Assembly (NCBI GenBank): GCA_947630015.1 | Contig: CANRFY010000015.1 | Span: forward strand, 1 to 48,465 | Direction of reading: 5' to 3' | Source: an uncultured Clostridia bacterium | Lineage (GTDB): Bacteria > Bacillota > Clostridia > Oscillospirales > CAG-272 | DNA: 48,465 nt | Made by a program: the position numbers and the translations under genes | Shown here: in pieces, positions 42,239 through 48,465 of the stretch | Layout of the letters: each line of letters begins with the position of its first letter | How positions within the stretch are numbered: the stretch's first letter is position 1 | The notes under the pieces: model-generated | What the model was told of the DNA's origin: nothing | Databases searched by the model: none | What the model saw: the letters and a program-made list of their open reading frames with translations, nothing else

Positions 42239-43255
42239 ATGCGCATTCTTTTCCTTGACGCGGGGCGGAAATATTTCTCCGTCGAGTCGATCAGCTCGAT
42301 CGTTGTCGCGATGCGGGACGCGGGATTTTCCCATCTTGCGCTTTATGTATCCGACAATCAGGGCTTCCGTCTCGCCGTCCCCGGCATGACGATCGCGACC
42401 GAATACGGAACATACGATCTGACGCCCGCCCTCGGCGACGGCTACAGCGACGGAATTATGACGCCGGACGGCTCGAACGCGTATCTAAAAAATGACGATA
42501 TGGAAGCCGTCATGTCCTGCGCCGCCGAAAACGGTATCGGCGTGATCCCCGTCGTCAATATGCCCGGACATCTCGGCGCGATCCTCGAACAGTTTCCGCA
42601 TCTGCGCCGTTACGGCTCGCGCAGCTCGATCGATCTGCAAAATCCGGAATCGATCGCGTTCGCGCACGGGCTGCTCGACAAATACGCGGCGTATTTTGCC
42701 TCGCTCGGATGCGAATACTTCCACTTCGGCGCGGACGAATATGCGAACGATTCCGGCATGATGGGCTTTGAGCGCATTTACCGCGACGGCACGATGGGGG
42801 ATTTCGTCAAATTCGTCAACAGCTGCGCCGCGATCATAAAATCGCACGGAATGACGCCCGTATGCTTCAACGACGGCATATATTATGCAGGCGACGCCGA
42901 GACATACGGCAAAATCGACGATGATATCGTCGTCATGTACTGGAGCCGCGGATGGAGCGGCTACGAGCTTGCATCCCCATCGGTGCTGGCGCGCGCGGGC
43001 TTCAGGCTCGTCAACGCGAACAGCGAATACTACTGGGTGCTTGGCAGGCCAGATTGGCAGCTTGACGCCGAAAAGGCGTCGACGTTCGATCCCGCCGTAT
43101 TCTCCGGCGGAGAAAAGATCGGCTCTCCGTTCGGCGCGGCGCTTTGTATGTGGTGCGATAAGGCCGACGCCGACGGCATTGACGGCGGCGCCGCCGCCGC
43201 GAAGAAGATCGCGCCGGTGATAAAAGCGTTCGGCGAGAGAATTGCCGGCATATAA
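42239..43255 (+). CDS. Glycoside hydrolase family 20-like beta-N-acetylhexosaminidase
   Basis: The 338-residue protein is the catalytic barrel alone. The GH20 acid/base pair is D166-E167 in FHFGADEYAND, preceded by VIPVVNMPGHLGAIL and followed by VVMYWSRGW and the ending CMWCDKADAD. There is no signal peptide and no N-terminal GH20b domain, so it is probably cytosolic, acting on imported N-acetylhexosaminides. GGAGG precedes ATG. It sits directly behind repeat locus 6 and faces wecB. Confidence 0.85.
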   Translation: MRILFLDAGRKYFSVESISSIVVAMRDAGFSHLALYVSDNQGFRLAVPGMTIATEYGTYDLTPALGDGYSDGIMTPDGSNAYLKNDDMEAVMSCAAENGIGVIPVVNMPGHLGAILEQFPHLRRYGSRSSIDLQNPESIAFAHGLLDKYAAYFASLGCEYFHFGADEYANDSGMMGFERIYRDGTMGDFVKFVNSCAAIIKSHGMTPVCFNDGIYYAGDAETYGKIDDDIVVMYWSRGWSGYELASPSVLARAGFRLVNANSEYYWVLGRPDWQLDAEKASTFDPAVFSGGEKIGSPFGAALCMWCDKADADGIDGGAAAAKKIAPVIKAFGERIAGI

Positions 43256-43258
43256 GCG

Positions 43259-43290
43259 AAAAAATCCCCGCCGGACGCGAGTCCTGCGGG
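43259..43290 (-). terminator. wecB terminator
   Basis: On the minus strand CCCGCAGGAC (43290-43281) and GTCCGGCGGG (43276-43267) pair with one mismatch and are followed by GATTTTTT. Confidence 0.75.
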
Positions 43291-43300
43291 AATTATTGAT

Positions 43301-44425
43301 TCATTCCCGAGCCGGCTCCCACGGCTCGTATTTTCCCGTCTCGATTATATCCGCGATCCTGCGGGAGGCGAATCCGTCGCCGTATGGATTCGACGCGCGG
43401 CTCATCCTCTCGTATGCGGCTCTGTCGTCGAGCAGCTCCGTGAAATTGTCGCATATCGCACGTTCGTCGGTGCCGACGAGGCGCAGCGTGCCGGCCTCGA
43501 CGCCCTCCGGCCGTTCCGTCGTATCGCGCATTACAAGCACCGGCTTGCCGTAGCTCGGGCATTCCTCCTGAATGCCGCCCGAATCCGTAAGGCAGAGATA
43601 GCATCTCGCCTCGAAATTATGGCAGTCGAACACCTCTATCGGCTCGATAATATGTATCCTGTCGCATCCGCCGAACTCCGCCTCGGCGGCTTTTCTGACG
43701 GCGGGATTCATGTGTATCGGATAGACGGCGCGGCAGTCGGGATGCTCGTCCAGCACGCGTCTGATCGCTCTGAACATACGGTGCATCGGCTCGCCGAGAT
43801 TTTCGCGTCTGTGTGCGGTGATGAAGATGAAACGTCCCCTCTCCGCCCATTCAAGCTCCGGATGCGTATAATCGTCCCTGACCGTATGACGCATCGCGTC
43901 GATCACCGTATTGCCCGTTATAAAGACGGAGTCGGGGCGCTTTCCCTCTTTTAACAGATTATCGGCGGCGCGTCTTGTAGGCGCGAAATTATATGCGCTC
44001 ACGATCCCGACCGCCTGTCTGTTGAACTCCTCGGGAAACGGCGATTTGATATCGTAGGTGCGGAGTCCGGCTTCTACATGGCCGACGGGAATCCCGAGAT
44101 AGAAGCACGAAAGCGCCGTCGCGAACGTCGTAGACGTGTCGCCGTGTACAAGCACGAGATCGGGAGCCTCTGCGGCAAGGACAGTTCTGATCCGTTCGAG
44201 AATGCACGTTGTGATATCGAACAGCGTCTGTTCCGCTTTCATGATCCCGAGATCGTGATCCGGCGTTACGTGAAACGTATCCAGCACCTGATCAAGCATC
44301 TGTCTGTGCTGCCCCGTCACGCATACGACTGTTTTGATCCCGACGCGCTTTTTCATTTCGATGACAAGCGGACACATTTTGATTGCCTCCGGCCTCGTCC
44401 CGAATACGATCATCACTTTTTTCAT
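43301..44425 (-). CDS. wecB: UDP-N-acetylglucosamine 2-epimerase, non-hydrolysing
   Basis: The enzyme interconverts UDP-GlcNAc and UDP-ManNAc, a precursor of teichoic acid linkage units and capsular sugars. The 374-residue protein has the N-terminal VMIVFGTRPEAIKM, the HVEAGLRTYDIKSPFPEEFNRQ motif, ITAHRRENLGEP and the C-terminal CLTDSGGIQEECP. GGGGGATCG precedes this ATG; the longer frame to 44473 crosses the promoter. It is monocistronic. Confidence 0.95.
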   Translation of the reverse strand: MKKVMIVFGTRPEAIKMCPLVIEMKKRVGIKTVVCVTGQHRQMLDQVLDTFHVTPDHDLGIMKAEQTLFDITTCILERIRTVLAAEAPDLVLVHGDTSTTFATALSCFYLGIPVGHVEAGLRTYDIKSPFPEEFNRQAVGIVSAYNFAPTRRAADNLLKEGKRPDSVFITGNTVIDAMRHTVRDDYTHPELEWAERGRFIFITAHRRENLGEPMHRMFRAIRRVLDEHPDCRAVYPIHMNPAVRKAAEAEFGGCDRIHIIEPIEVFDCHNFEARCYLCLTDSGGIQEECPSYGKPVLVMRDTTERPEGVEAGTLRLVGTDERAICDNFTELLDDRAAYERMSRASNPYGDGFASRRIADIIETGKYEPWEPARE

Positions 44426-44471
44426 ACGATCCCCCGCAAATACCGCTATCGGGCGTCCCGCCCGTCGATTC

Positions 44472-44501
44472 ATTATAGTATACGGCCGCCCGTCAAGTCA
44501 A
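44472..44501 (-). promoter_or_regulatory. wecB promoter
   Basis: On the minus strand TTGACT (44501-44496) and TATAAT (44477-44472) are 18 bases apart. Confidence 0.65.
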
Positions 44502-44595
44502 GGCGCGCCGCGAAAAAATACGCGCGCGGCGATTCATGCGTATGAGCGAGGCGCGCGTCATTTGCGAAAAATTTGCGTTTTGGCGCAATTTGCTC

Positions 44596-44624
44596 TTGAC
44601 AATTGCGCCGCGTTGTGCGATAAT
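44596..44624 (+). promoter_or_regulatory. tRNA-Ser promoter
   Basis: TTGACA (44596-44601) and GATAAT (44619-44624) are 17 bases apart. The promoter stands before the truncated tRNA copy at 44643; the intact tRNA 190 bases on has no comparable promoter of its own. Confidence 0.75.
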
Positions 44625-44640
44625 GTCAAGGTAACTGAAT

Positions 44641-44683
44641 ACGGAGCGGTATCGAAGAGGTCATAACGGGGCTGACTCGAAAT
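44641..44683 (+). pseudogene. Duplicated 5' half of tRNA-Ser(CGA)
   Basis: The 43 bases are identical to 44833-44875, from two bases before the tRNA to just past the anticodon loop, and then diverge. The 3' half is missing. The interval 44684-44832 is AT-rich and non-coding with a CCGCC/GGCGG hairpin (44809-44823). The resulting direct repeat has a 192-bp pitch. Confidence 0.9.
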
Positions 44684-44834
44684 GTTGTGCGTCGGATGGA
44701 AGGTTTGTACCTTCAAACCGTTGAAACGCTTGACTTTTTTCGGTTCGTCGTTTCTTTCGGATTGCGATTTCTAATAACCATTTCTAATAAATTTAATAAG
44801 CGTTGATTCCGCCTTTCGGCGGGTTGACATACAC

Positions 44835-44920
44835 GGAGCGGTATCGAAGAGGTCATAACGGGGCTGACTCGAAATCAGTTTGACGGCAACGTCACGTGGG
44901 TTCGAATCCCACCCGCTCCG
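44835..44920 (+). tRNA. tRNA-Ser (anticodon CGA)
   Basis: 86 nt with acceptor GGAGCGG/CCGCTCC, discriminator G, anticodon loop CTCGAAA and the long variable arm (TTTGACGGCAACGTCAC) of serine tRNAs. The T arm is GTGGGTTCGAATCCCAC. It decodes UCG. CCA is not encoded. It is the likely attachment site for the element that follows. Confidence 0.96.
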
Positions 44921-44946
44921 AGAAACGCGGCTTTGTCCGCGCGATC

Positions 44947-44975
44947 AAAGCCGCAAGGTTTCCCTTGCGGCTTTT
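44947..44975 (+). terminator. tRNA-Ser terminator
   Basis: A perfect 12-bp stem AAAGCCGCAAGG/CCTTGCGGCTTT (44947-44974) with a TTTC loop, ending in TTTT. Confidence 0.88.
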
Positions 44976-45025
44976 GTTCATCATAAACGCTTATTTACTC
45001 GATTAATATAAATTGGTGATGTACA

Positions 45026-45226
45026 ATGAGTAAAATTTCTTTTATCACGTTCTGCATCGAATTATATGCTGAACACATAAACAGAGACAGTACGGAAGTG
45101 TATGATGTTTTTAAGCGAGAAGGCTTGCTGTCTTTACTTGAAAATGATTATGACGATCTGCACGGTATGTCTATGGAGTATCTTATGCAATATATTGACG
45201 AATATCTGTCCGGAGGAAAACAATGA
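45026..45226 (+). CDS. DUF3791 family small protein
   Basis: The 66-residue protein has the pattern of DUF3791: SFITFCIELYAEHINRDSTEVYDVFKREGLLSLLENDYDDLHGM followed by YLMQYIDEYL. It is acidic and predicted all-helical. Its stop overlaps the ATG of the DUF3990 gene (ATGA), so the two are coupled. DUF3791 genes commonly flank DUF3990 genes. A role as antitoxin or inhibitor of the neighbour is inferred from size, charge and order, not shown. Confidence 0.75.
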   Translation: MSKISFITFCIELYAEHINRDSTEVYDVFKREGLLSLLENDYDDLHGMSMEYLMQYIDEYLSGGKQ

Positions 45227-45717
45227 TCCTGTATCACGGCTCAAACGTGATAGTTGAGCATCCAAAGATAATTACATCAGAATACGGCCGCGACTTCGGA
45301 TTCGGTTTTTACACCACAGATATAAAGGATCAGGCAGTCCGATGGGCAAGACGACGGGCTAAACTATCTCTGAGGAACGGTGGAATTTACGCTCCGTATA
45401 TTTCAATATATGAATTTGATGATGCGGCATTTGATGAACTTAACTGTAAACGCTTTGATCAGCCGGACACCGAATGGCTGAATTTGGTTTGCGCCTGTAG
45501 GAGCGATATATCATTCCATCATGAATTTGATATCGTTGTCGGAAAAATCGCAGATGACAATGTCGGAGAAACGATCTCATACGTTGTTCAAGGTATCATG
45601 CGCAAAGAAGACGCTGTTGAAAGATTAAGATTTGAAAGGATAAATAATCAGATATGCTTCAACACAGAAAAAGCGCTGAGTTATCTAAAATATATCGGCT
45701 TTGAAGATTGCAGGTGA
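45223..45717 (+). CDS. DUF3990 protein, ADP-ribosyltransferase-like
   Basis: The 164-residue protein starts with MILYHGSN, and has GRDFGFGFYTTDIKDQAVRWARRRA and later FDIVVGKIADDNVGE. YHGS and GFGFYTT resemble the H and Y motifs of the NAD-binding cleft of ADP-ribosyltransferase-fold proteins, to which I believe DUF3990 is related. A toxin or effector acting on an unknown target is plausible. The third motif residue is not clearly identified. It is the middle gene of a three-gene cassette. Confidence 0.78.
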   Translation: MILYHGSNVIVEHPKIITSEYGRDFGFGFYTTDIKDQAVRWARRRAKLSLRNGGIYAPYISIYEFDDAAFDELNCKRFDQPDTEWLNLVCACRSDISFHHEFDIVVGKIADDNVGETISYVVQGIMRKEDAVERLRFERINNQICFNTEKALSYLKYIGFEDCR

Positions 45718-45721
45718 TAAT

Positions 45722-45946
45722 ATGTCAAAGGCACTTTACAACTCGACTGTGATCCCGGTAATAATCGGATTGATCGCCGAGAAATACGGCATGACAGAAT
45801 GCGAGGCGATGGAATGTTTCTATACGTCAGAGACAGCTAAATCGCTTAACGACCCCGAAACCGGCTTATACGGTCAAAGCGCGCTGTATATTTTTTCGGT
45901 ATATATAGAAGAGGCATCGCGAAAAAGCAATAAAGAAATGTCCTGA
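45722..45946 (+). CDS. Small helical protein of the DUF3990 cassette (DUF3791-like)
   Basis: A 74-residue acidic protein: VIPVIIGLIAEKYGMTECEAMECFYTSETAKSLND followed by GLYGQSALYIFSVYIEEA. The shape resembles the second DUF3791-type protein often seen beside DUF3990. AGGTGA lies before the ATG, four bases behind the DUF3990 stop; the earlier frame start at 45701 overlaps the upstream gene. Function unknown; likely part of the same operon. Confidence 0.7.
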   Translation: MSKALYNSTVIPVIIGLIAEKYGMTECEAMECFYTSETAKSLNDPETGLYGQSALYIFSVYIEEASRKSNKEMS

Positions 45947-45981
45947 ATCTTCGGGGCATTTCTTTTTTGACTTTGTAGATA

Positions 45982-46524
45982 TTACTTTATCTCTTTCTTT
46001 GCAAACTCTTGTATCAGCTTCAGATACCCCTTGCTTTTTGATCGTTTTACCGCCGTCAGCGATGATGCATATGTGATGAGCGATGCTTTCGAGCAGTATG
46101 TCACGTTCCATACCTTTGCGCCGAATAATTTCCCGCTTTCAATCAGGTTATAAAGTCTTATCGGCTGACATGACATGAGTTTAGCCGCATCCTGAACCGG
46201 GATCGCATCGGGATATTTCGCCCACTTCTCTGTCAGAAAACGCCCGAACCTTTCACTGTCGCTTCTCGTGAAATCGGCGATCACTTTGTCGATGCGGCTT
46301 GCATCATTACTGCTGAACTTGCCTGAAAGCTCCGCGAGAAAATCGGGGTCGCTTGTCATTCGCTCACGAAATGCTTCAGCATCGCATCTCCGCACGAGAT
46401 AGCGGTGTGTCTTTCTGCCCGTGTCTGTCGTCGGTATGTACTTATTGTCGATGAGGTACTTCATCTTCCGCTTTGAGATGTGCAGAAACCTGTACAGCTC
46501 ATCTCCGCTCATGTATTCGTTCAT
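45982..46524 (-). CDS. DNA-binding protein with two MerR/Xis-like HTH segments
   Basis: The 180-residue protein has MSGDELYRFLHISKRKMKYLIDNKYIPTTDTGRKTHRYLVRR at the N-terminus, similar to the excisionase-type winged helix. A second segment IPVQDAAKLMSCQPIRLYNLIESGKLFG has the same form. The C-terminus is basic. It lies behind the integrase gene on the same strand and has GGAGATC before ATG. It could be an excision or transcription regulator of the element; not a recognised named gene. Confidence 0.65.
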   Translation of the reverse strand: MNEYMSGDELYRFLHISKRKMKYLIDNKYIPTTDTGRKTHRYLVRRCDAEAFRERMTSDPDFLAELSGKFSSNDASRIDKVIADFTRSDSERFGRFLTEKWAKYPDAIPVQDAAKLMSCQPIRLYNLIESGKLFGAKVWNVTYCSKASLITYASSLTAVKRSKSKGYLKLIQEFAKKEIK

Positions 46525-46569
46525 ATACTGATCTCCTTATGTAAAAATGATGCAGCCGATGTGGCTGCA

Positions 46570-47766
46570 TCATTTCTTTTGATTGAGAATGCCGGACATC
46601 ACGTCCGCGCTTATCTGCTTGCCCGTATTGTCAAGATGTGCGTATATGTTGGCGGTAGTTGCAATATCGCTGTGACCGAGGAATTTTGATATGTTGATGA
46701 GCGGCACTTCCTGATTTATCAGTATGCTTGCAAATGTGTGGCGCAGATCGTGGAATCGTATGCGCCTCAGATTGTTATTCCTCAGAATTATTGCGAAGTG
46801 CTGCGTCACATATGACGGTCGGAAAAGATCTCCGAGCTGTGTCACGCACACATAATCGTCGAAATCGTGATTGTAGCTTTTGCCGAACATTTTTCTGTTC
46901 ATCTCCTGACTTTCACGCAGTGATGTCAGCATATCGAATACCTGATCGGGCAGCGGGAGCGTTCTGCAGCTCGATGAGTTTTTCATTTCTTCGACCGGAA
47001 TAACGGCTTTTCTGCCTTCCTTGTCATGTTCGATGATCTTCGTGTCGAGCAGTACCGTCTTGTATTTCCAATCTATCCTCGACCATCTTATCCCGAGCGC
47101 TTCGCTGCGGCGGAGTCCGAGACATCCCGCAAGCACGATGGCTGGATAGATAGGATCGGTTTTTGCAGTTTCAAGAAGTCGGAGCAGTTCTTCTTCGGAA
47201 TAATTTTTGCCTATGAATTTGTCCTTTTTCGGGCGCTCTACTCTGTCAAACGGATTTGCATTTATGATCTTATCATCGAATGCCTTAACGAATGCTCTGT
47301 GAAGCACCGCATGGTAGTGTATCACCGTATTGGCTGCTACATTTCCTTCCGAAAGGTACTTGTAGAAGTCCTTGATATCTTCAGGTGTAATGTTTCCGAC
47401 CGTCAGTTCCTCATGCGATGTGAAATACCGCTGTATCTTTCCGTAAATCATGTTGTGATAGCTGCGGTATGTATTGATCTGCAGATTCGGCTCCGCTTCT
47501 TTCAGGAACAGACACATATAGTCGAATATGCGCGTTTCAACGATCGGGCGGCTTATTTCCGAGACATTGTTTTCATACTCGTCTTCAAATTTTCCGACGA
47601 CGTCGCGCAAAGCCTTTTGTATCTTCACTTTGCTTGCGCCTTCGGGAAGGTTGAGCGCACGCCACACGGACTTATGTTTGTCTCCCTGTTTTACTTGGAT
47701 CACAGCATACAGTCTTCCGTTTTTGGGATGTACGCTCGCTGCGAATGAATTCTTCGGTTTTCCCAT
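46570..47766 (-). CDS. Tyrosine recombinase / integrase
   Basis: This 398-residue integrase resembles those of Tn916-type and phage-like elements. An N-terminal AP2-like arm-binding domain (about 1-60) and SAM-like core-binding domain (about 70-170) precede the catalytic domain. The catalytic Arg is in GCLGLRRSEALGIRW, HDLRHTFAS gives His/Arg, LGHSD the second His, and TANIYAHLD the nucleophilic Tyr. AAGGAG precedes this ATG. It would integrate and excise the element, most probably at the adjacent tRNA-Ser. Confidence 0.93.
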   Translation of the reverse strand: MGKPKNSFAASVHPKNGRLYAVIQVKQGDKHKSVWRALNLPEGASKVKIQKALRDVVGKFEDEYENNVSEISRPIVETRIFDYMCLFLKEAEPNLQINTYRSYHNMIYGKIQRYFTSHEELTVGNITPEDIKDFYKYLSEGNVAANTVIHYHAVLHRAFVKAFDDKIINANPFDRVERPKKDKFIGKNYSEEELLRLLETAKTDPIYPAIVLAGCLGLRRSEALGIRWSRIDWKYKTVLLDTKIIEHDKEGRKAVIPVEEMKNSSSCRTLPLPDQVFDMLTSLRESQEMNRKMFGKSYNHDFDDYVCVTQLGDLFRPSYVTQHFAIILRNNNLRRIRFHDLRHTFASILINQEVPLINISKFLGHSDIATTANIYAHLDNTGKQISADVMSGILNQKK

Positions 47767-47886
47767 TTTGCTTTTCTCCTTTTGTCTTTTTATTTGCATT
47801 TCTGCAACAGCAACAATACCACAACAGTTCTCACAAGTCCAGCTATAAATTAGACATTTTCCAAAAATATATCTGTGGGTTCGTAT

Positions 47887-48090
47887 TCATCCGACTTTCG
47901 CCCGCAGATAACACATGAGATCGCGTTTGAGGACTCGGCTCTCTCTGCCTATCCTGACTGATGGTATCGTGTTTTCATTTATCAGCTTATATGCCGTTTT
48001 GGTGCATATGCGAAGTATTTCCGCCACCTCTTTGACTGTCAGGGCATCCGGATATCGCTTGATATCTTTAACGATCGTATTCCCGCTCAT
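47887..48090 (-). CDS. Excisionase-like HTH protein
   Basis: The 67-residue protein is of the Xis/MerR-like winged-helix type: ALTVKEVAEILRICTKTAYKLINENTIPSVRIGRESRVLKRDLMCYL. It sits between mazF-like and integrase genes. GAGGTGAG overlaps the end of the preceding gene and precedes ATG. It probably directs excision by the integrase or regulates it. Confidence 0.87.
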   Translation of the reverse strand: MSGNTIVKDIKRYPDALTVKEVAEILRICTKTAYKLINENTIPSVRIGRESRVLKRDLMCYLRAKVG

Positions 48091-48093
48091 GAC

Positions 48094-48456
48094 TCACCTC
48101 AATATTTCTTCCATGCACTTTATTCCAAGCCCGACGATAATGGCGCGGTCAACATCCGCCATCGCGAACTTATTCAGCCTGCCTATGTATTCGTCAAGCC
48201 GTGATTTATCGATCGTCCTGATCTGTTCAAGCATTACGGTCGATTTCTTTTCGAGTCCTTCGGCGTCGATGTTTACATACGTCGGCTGTGCGCTGTGCTG
48301 GCGTCTGCTCGTGATCGGCGCTATGATGGTCGTGCTGCTGTGTCTGTTGCCGATGTCGTTTTGAAGTATGAGTACGGGTCGGATGCCTCTTTCCTCCGAG
48401 CCTACCGTGTCATAAAGATCGGCGTAATATATCTCGCCTCGTTTTATTTCTTTCAT
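48094..48456 (-). CDS. MazF/PemK-type endoribonuclease toxin
   Basis: The 120-residue protein has KRGEIYYADLYDTVGSEERGIRPVLILQND, then SSTTIIAPITSR and EQIRTIDKSRL, the motifs of the MazF/PemK fold, including the Arg/Thr catalytic region. MazF cleaves mRNA at short specific sequences. No antitoxin gene is visible; only nine bases upstream are in the window, so a partner may lie beyond it. It is the first gene of the visible mazF-xis-int run. Confidence 0.9.
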   Translation of the reverse strand: MKEIKRGEIYYADLYDTVGSEERGIRPVLILQNDIGNRHSSTTIIAPITSRRQHSAQPTYVNIDAEGLEKKSTVMLEQIRTIDKSRLDEYIGRLNKFAMADVDRAIIVGLGIKCMEEILR

Positions 48457-48465
48457 TTTGTATGT

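Larger units (their letters stand above)
44921..48465. mobile_element. Integrative element next to tRNA-Ser (left part; right end outside the window)
   Basis: Immediately behind tRNA-Ser, the base composition shifts to AT-rich and gene content becomes accessory: DUF3791/DUF3990 cassette, HTH protein, tyrosine integrase, Xis-like protein, MazF/PemK. A tRNA gene followed by an integrase block is the classical layout of a genomic island or integrative element. The right attachment site would be beyond 48465, so the extent is unknown. Confidence 0.65.

Noticed and set aside
44641..44920. tRNA-Ser interrupted by an intron in the anticodon loop
   Set aside because: The second copy is a complete tRNA with its own 5' half, so the layout is a duplication and not an interrupted gene.

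Overview
The window is chromosomal DNA of a spore-forming member of the Firmicutes, class Clostridia, probably an uncultured gut lineage. The evidence is spoIIR, hprK, csoR/copA with a Gram-positive arrangement, an ECF folate transporter S component under a tetrahydrofolate riboswitch, and surface proteins with lipobox or LPXTG-like anchors. Promoters are near-consensus TTGACA-N17-TATAAT. Most of the sequence is GC-rich, but 45.0-48.5 kb is visibly more AT-rich. I do not place the organism below class.

Layout: 0.3-8.5 kb holds ilvE, spoIIR, a folate operon (THF riboswitch, folT, folC, lipoprotein, acyltransferase) and an hprK-GNAT-GNAT operon. 8.6-14.9 kb holds dxs, tRNA-Arg(ACG), an upp-rluA operon, a roughly 500-bp non-coding tract full of small hairpins, asd and hpf. 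15-21.4 kb holds a lipoprotein, membrane proteins of unknown role, a DUF624 protein and a CmpB-like protein. 21.5-24.4 kb is a csoR-copA copper operon in which a CopZ-like chaperone is fused in frame to CopA yet keeps its own Shine-Dalgarno and ATG. 24.9-30.2 kb holds a large surface transglutaminase-like protein and a RACo-type Fe-S/ASKHA protein. 30.6-39.1 kb is an aromatic amino acid cluster on the minus strand: pheA, aroB, aroC, aroE-aroK fusion, aroQ, aroA, tyrA and a DAHP synthase. Together these genes cover the shikimate pathway and the Phe and Tyr branches. pheA is preceded by a ribosome-type attenuator: promoter, a 28-codon leader peptide containing Tyr-Phe-Tyr-Phe-Tyr, alternative hairpins and an intrinsic terminator. 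40.5-44.4 kb holds pyk, a GH20 glycosidase and wecB. 44.6-48.5 kb starts with tRNA-Ser(CGA), preceded by a duplicated 5' half of itself. An integrated element follows: a DUF3791-DUF3990 cassette, HTH protein, tyrosine integrase, Xis-like protein and MazF/PemK toxin.

The other striking content is non-coding. At least six intergenic loci carry a repeat made of a TTAAGG...CCTTAA palindrome, a conserved T-rich stretch, and 1-5 copies of a 60-nt hairpin on a 77-79-bp pitch. Other loci have the same layout with unrelated sequence. The largest is a 1.14-kb foldback element at 39229-40368 with arms of about 346 bp. Its arms are nearly identical except for an aligned 23-nt block that is entirely different in each. 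These repeats, the Tyr/Phe attenuator and the copA/copZ arrangement are the most promising observations.
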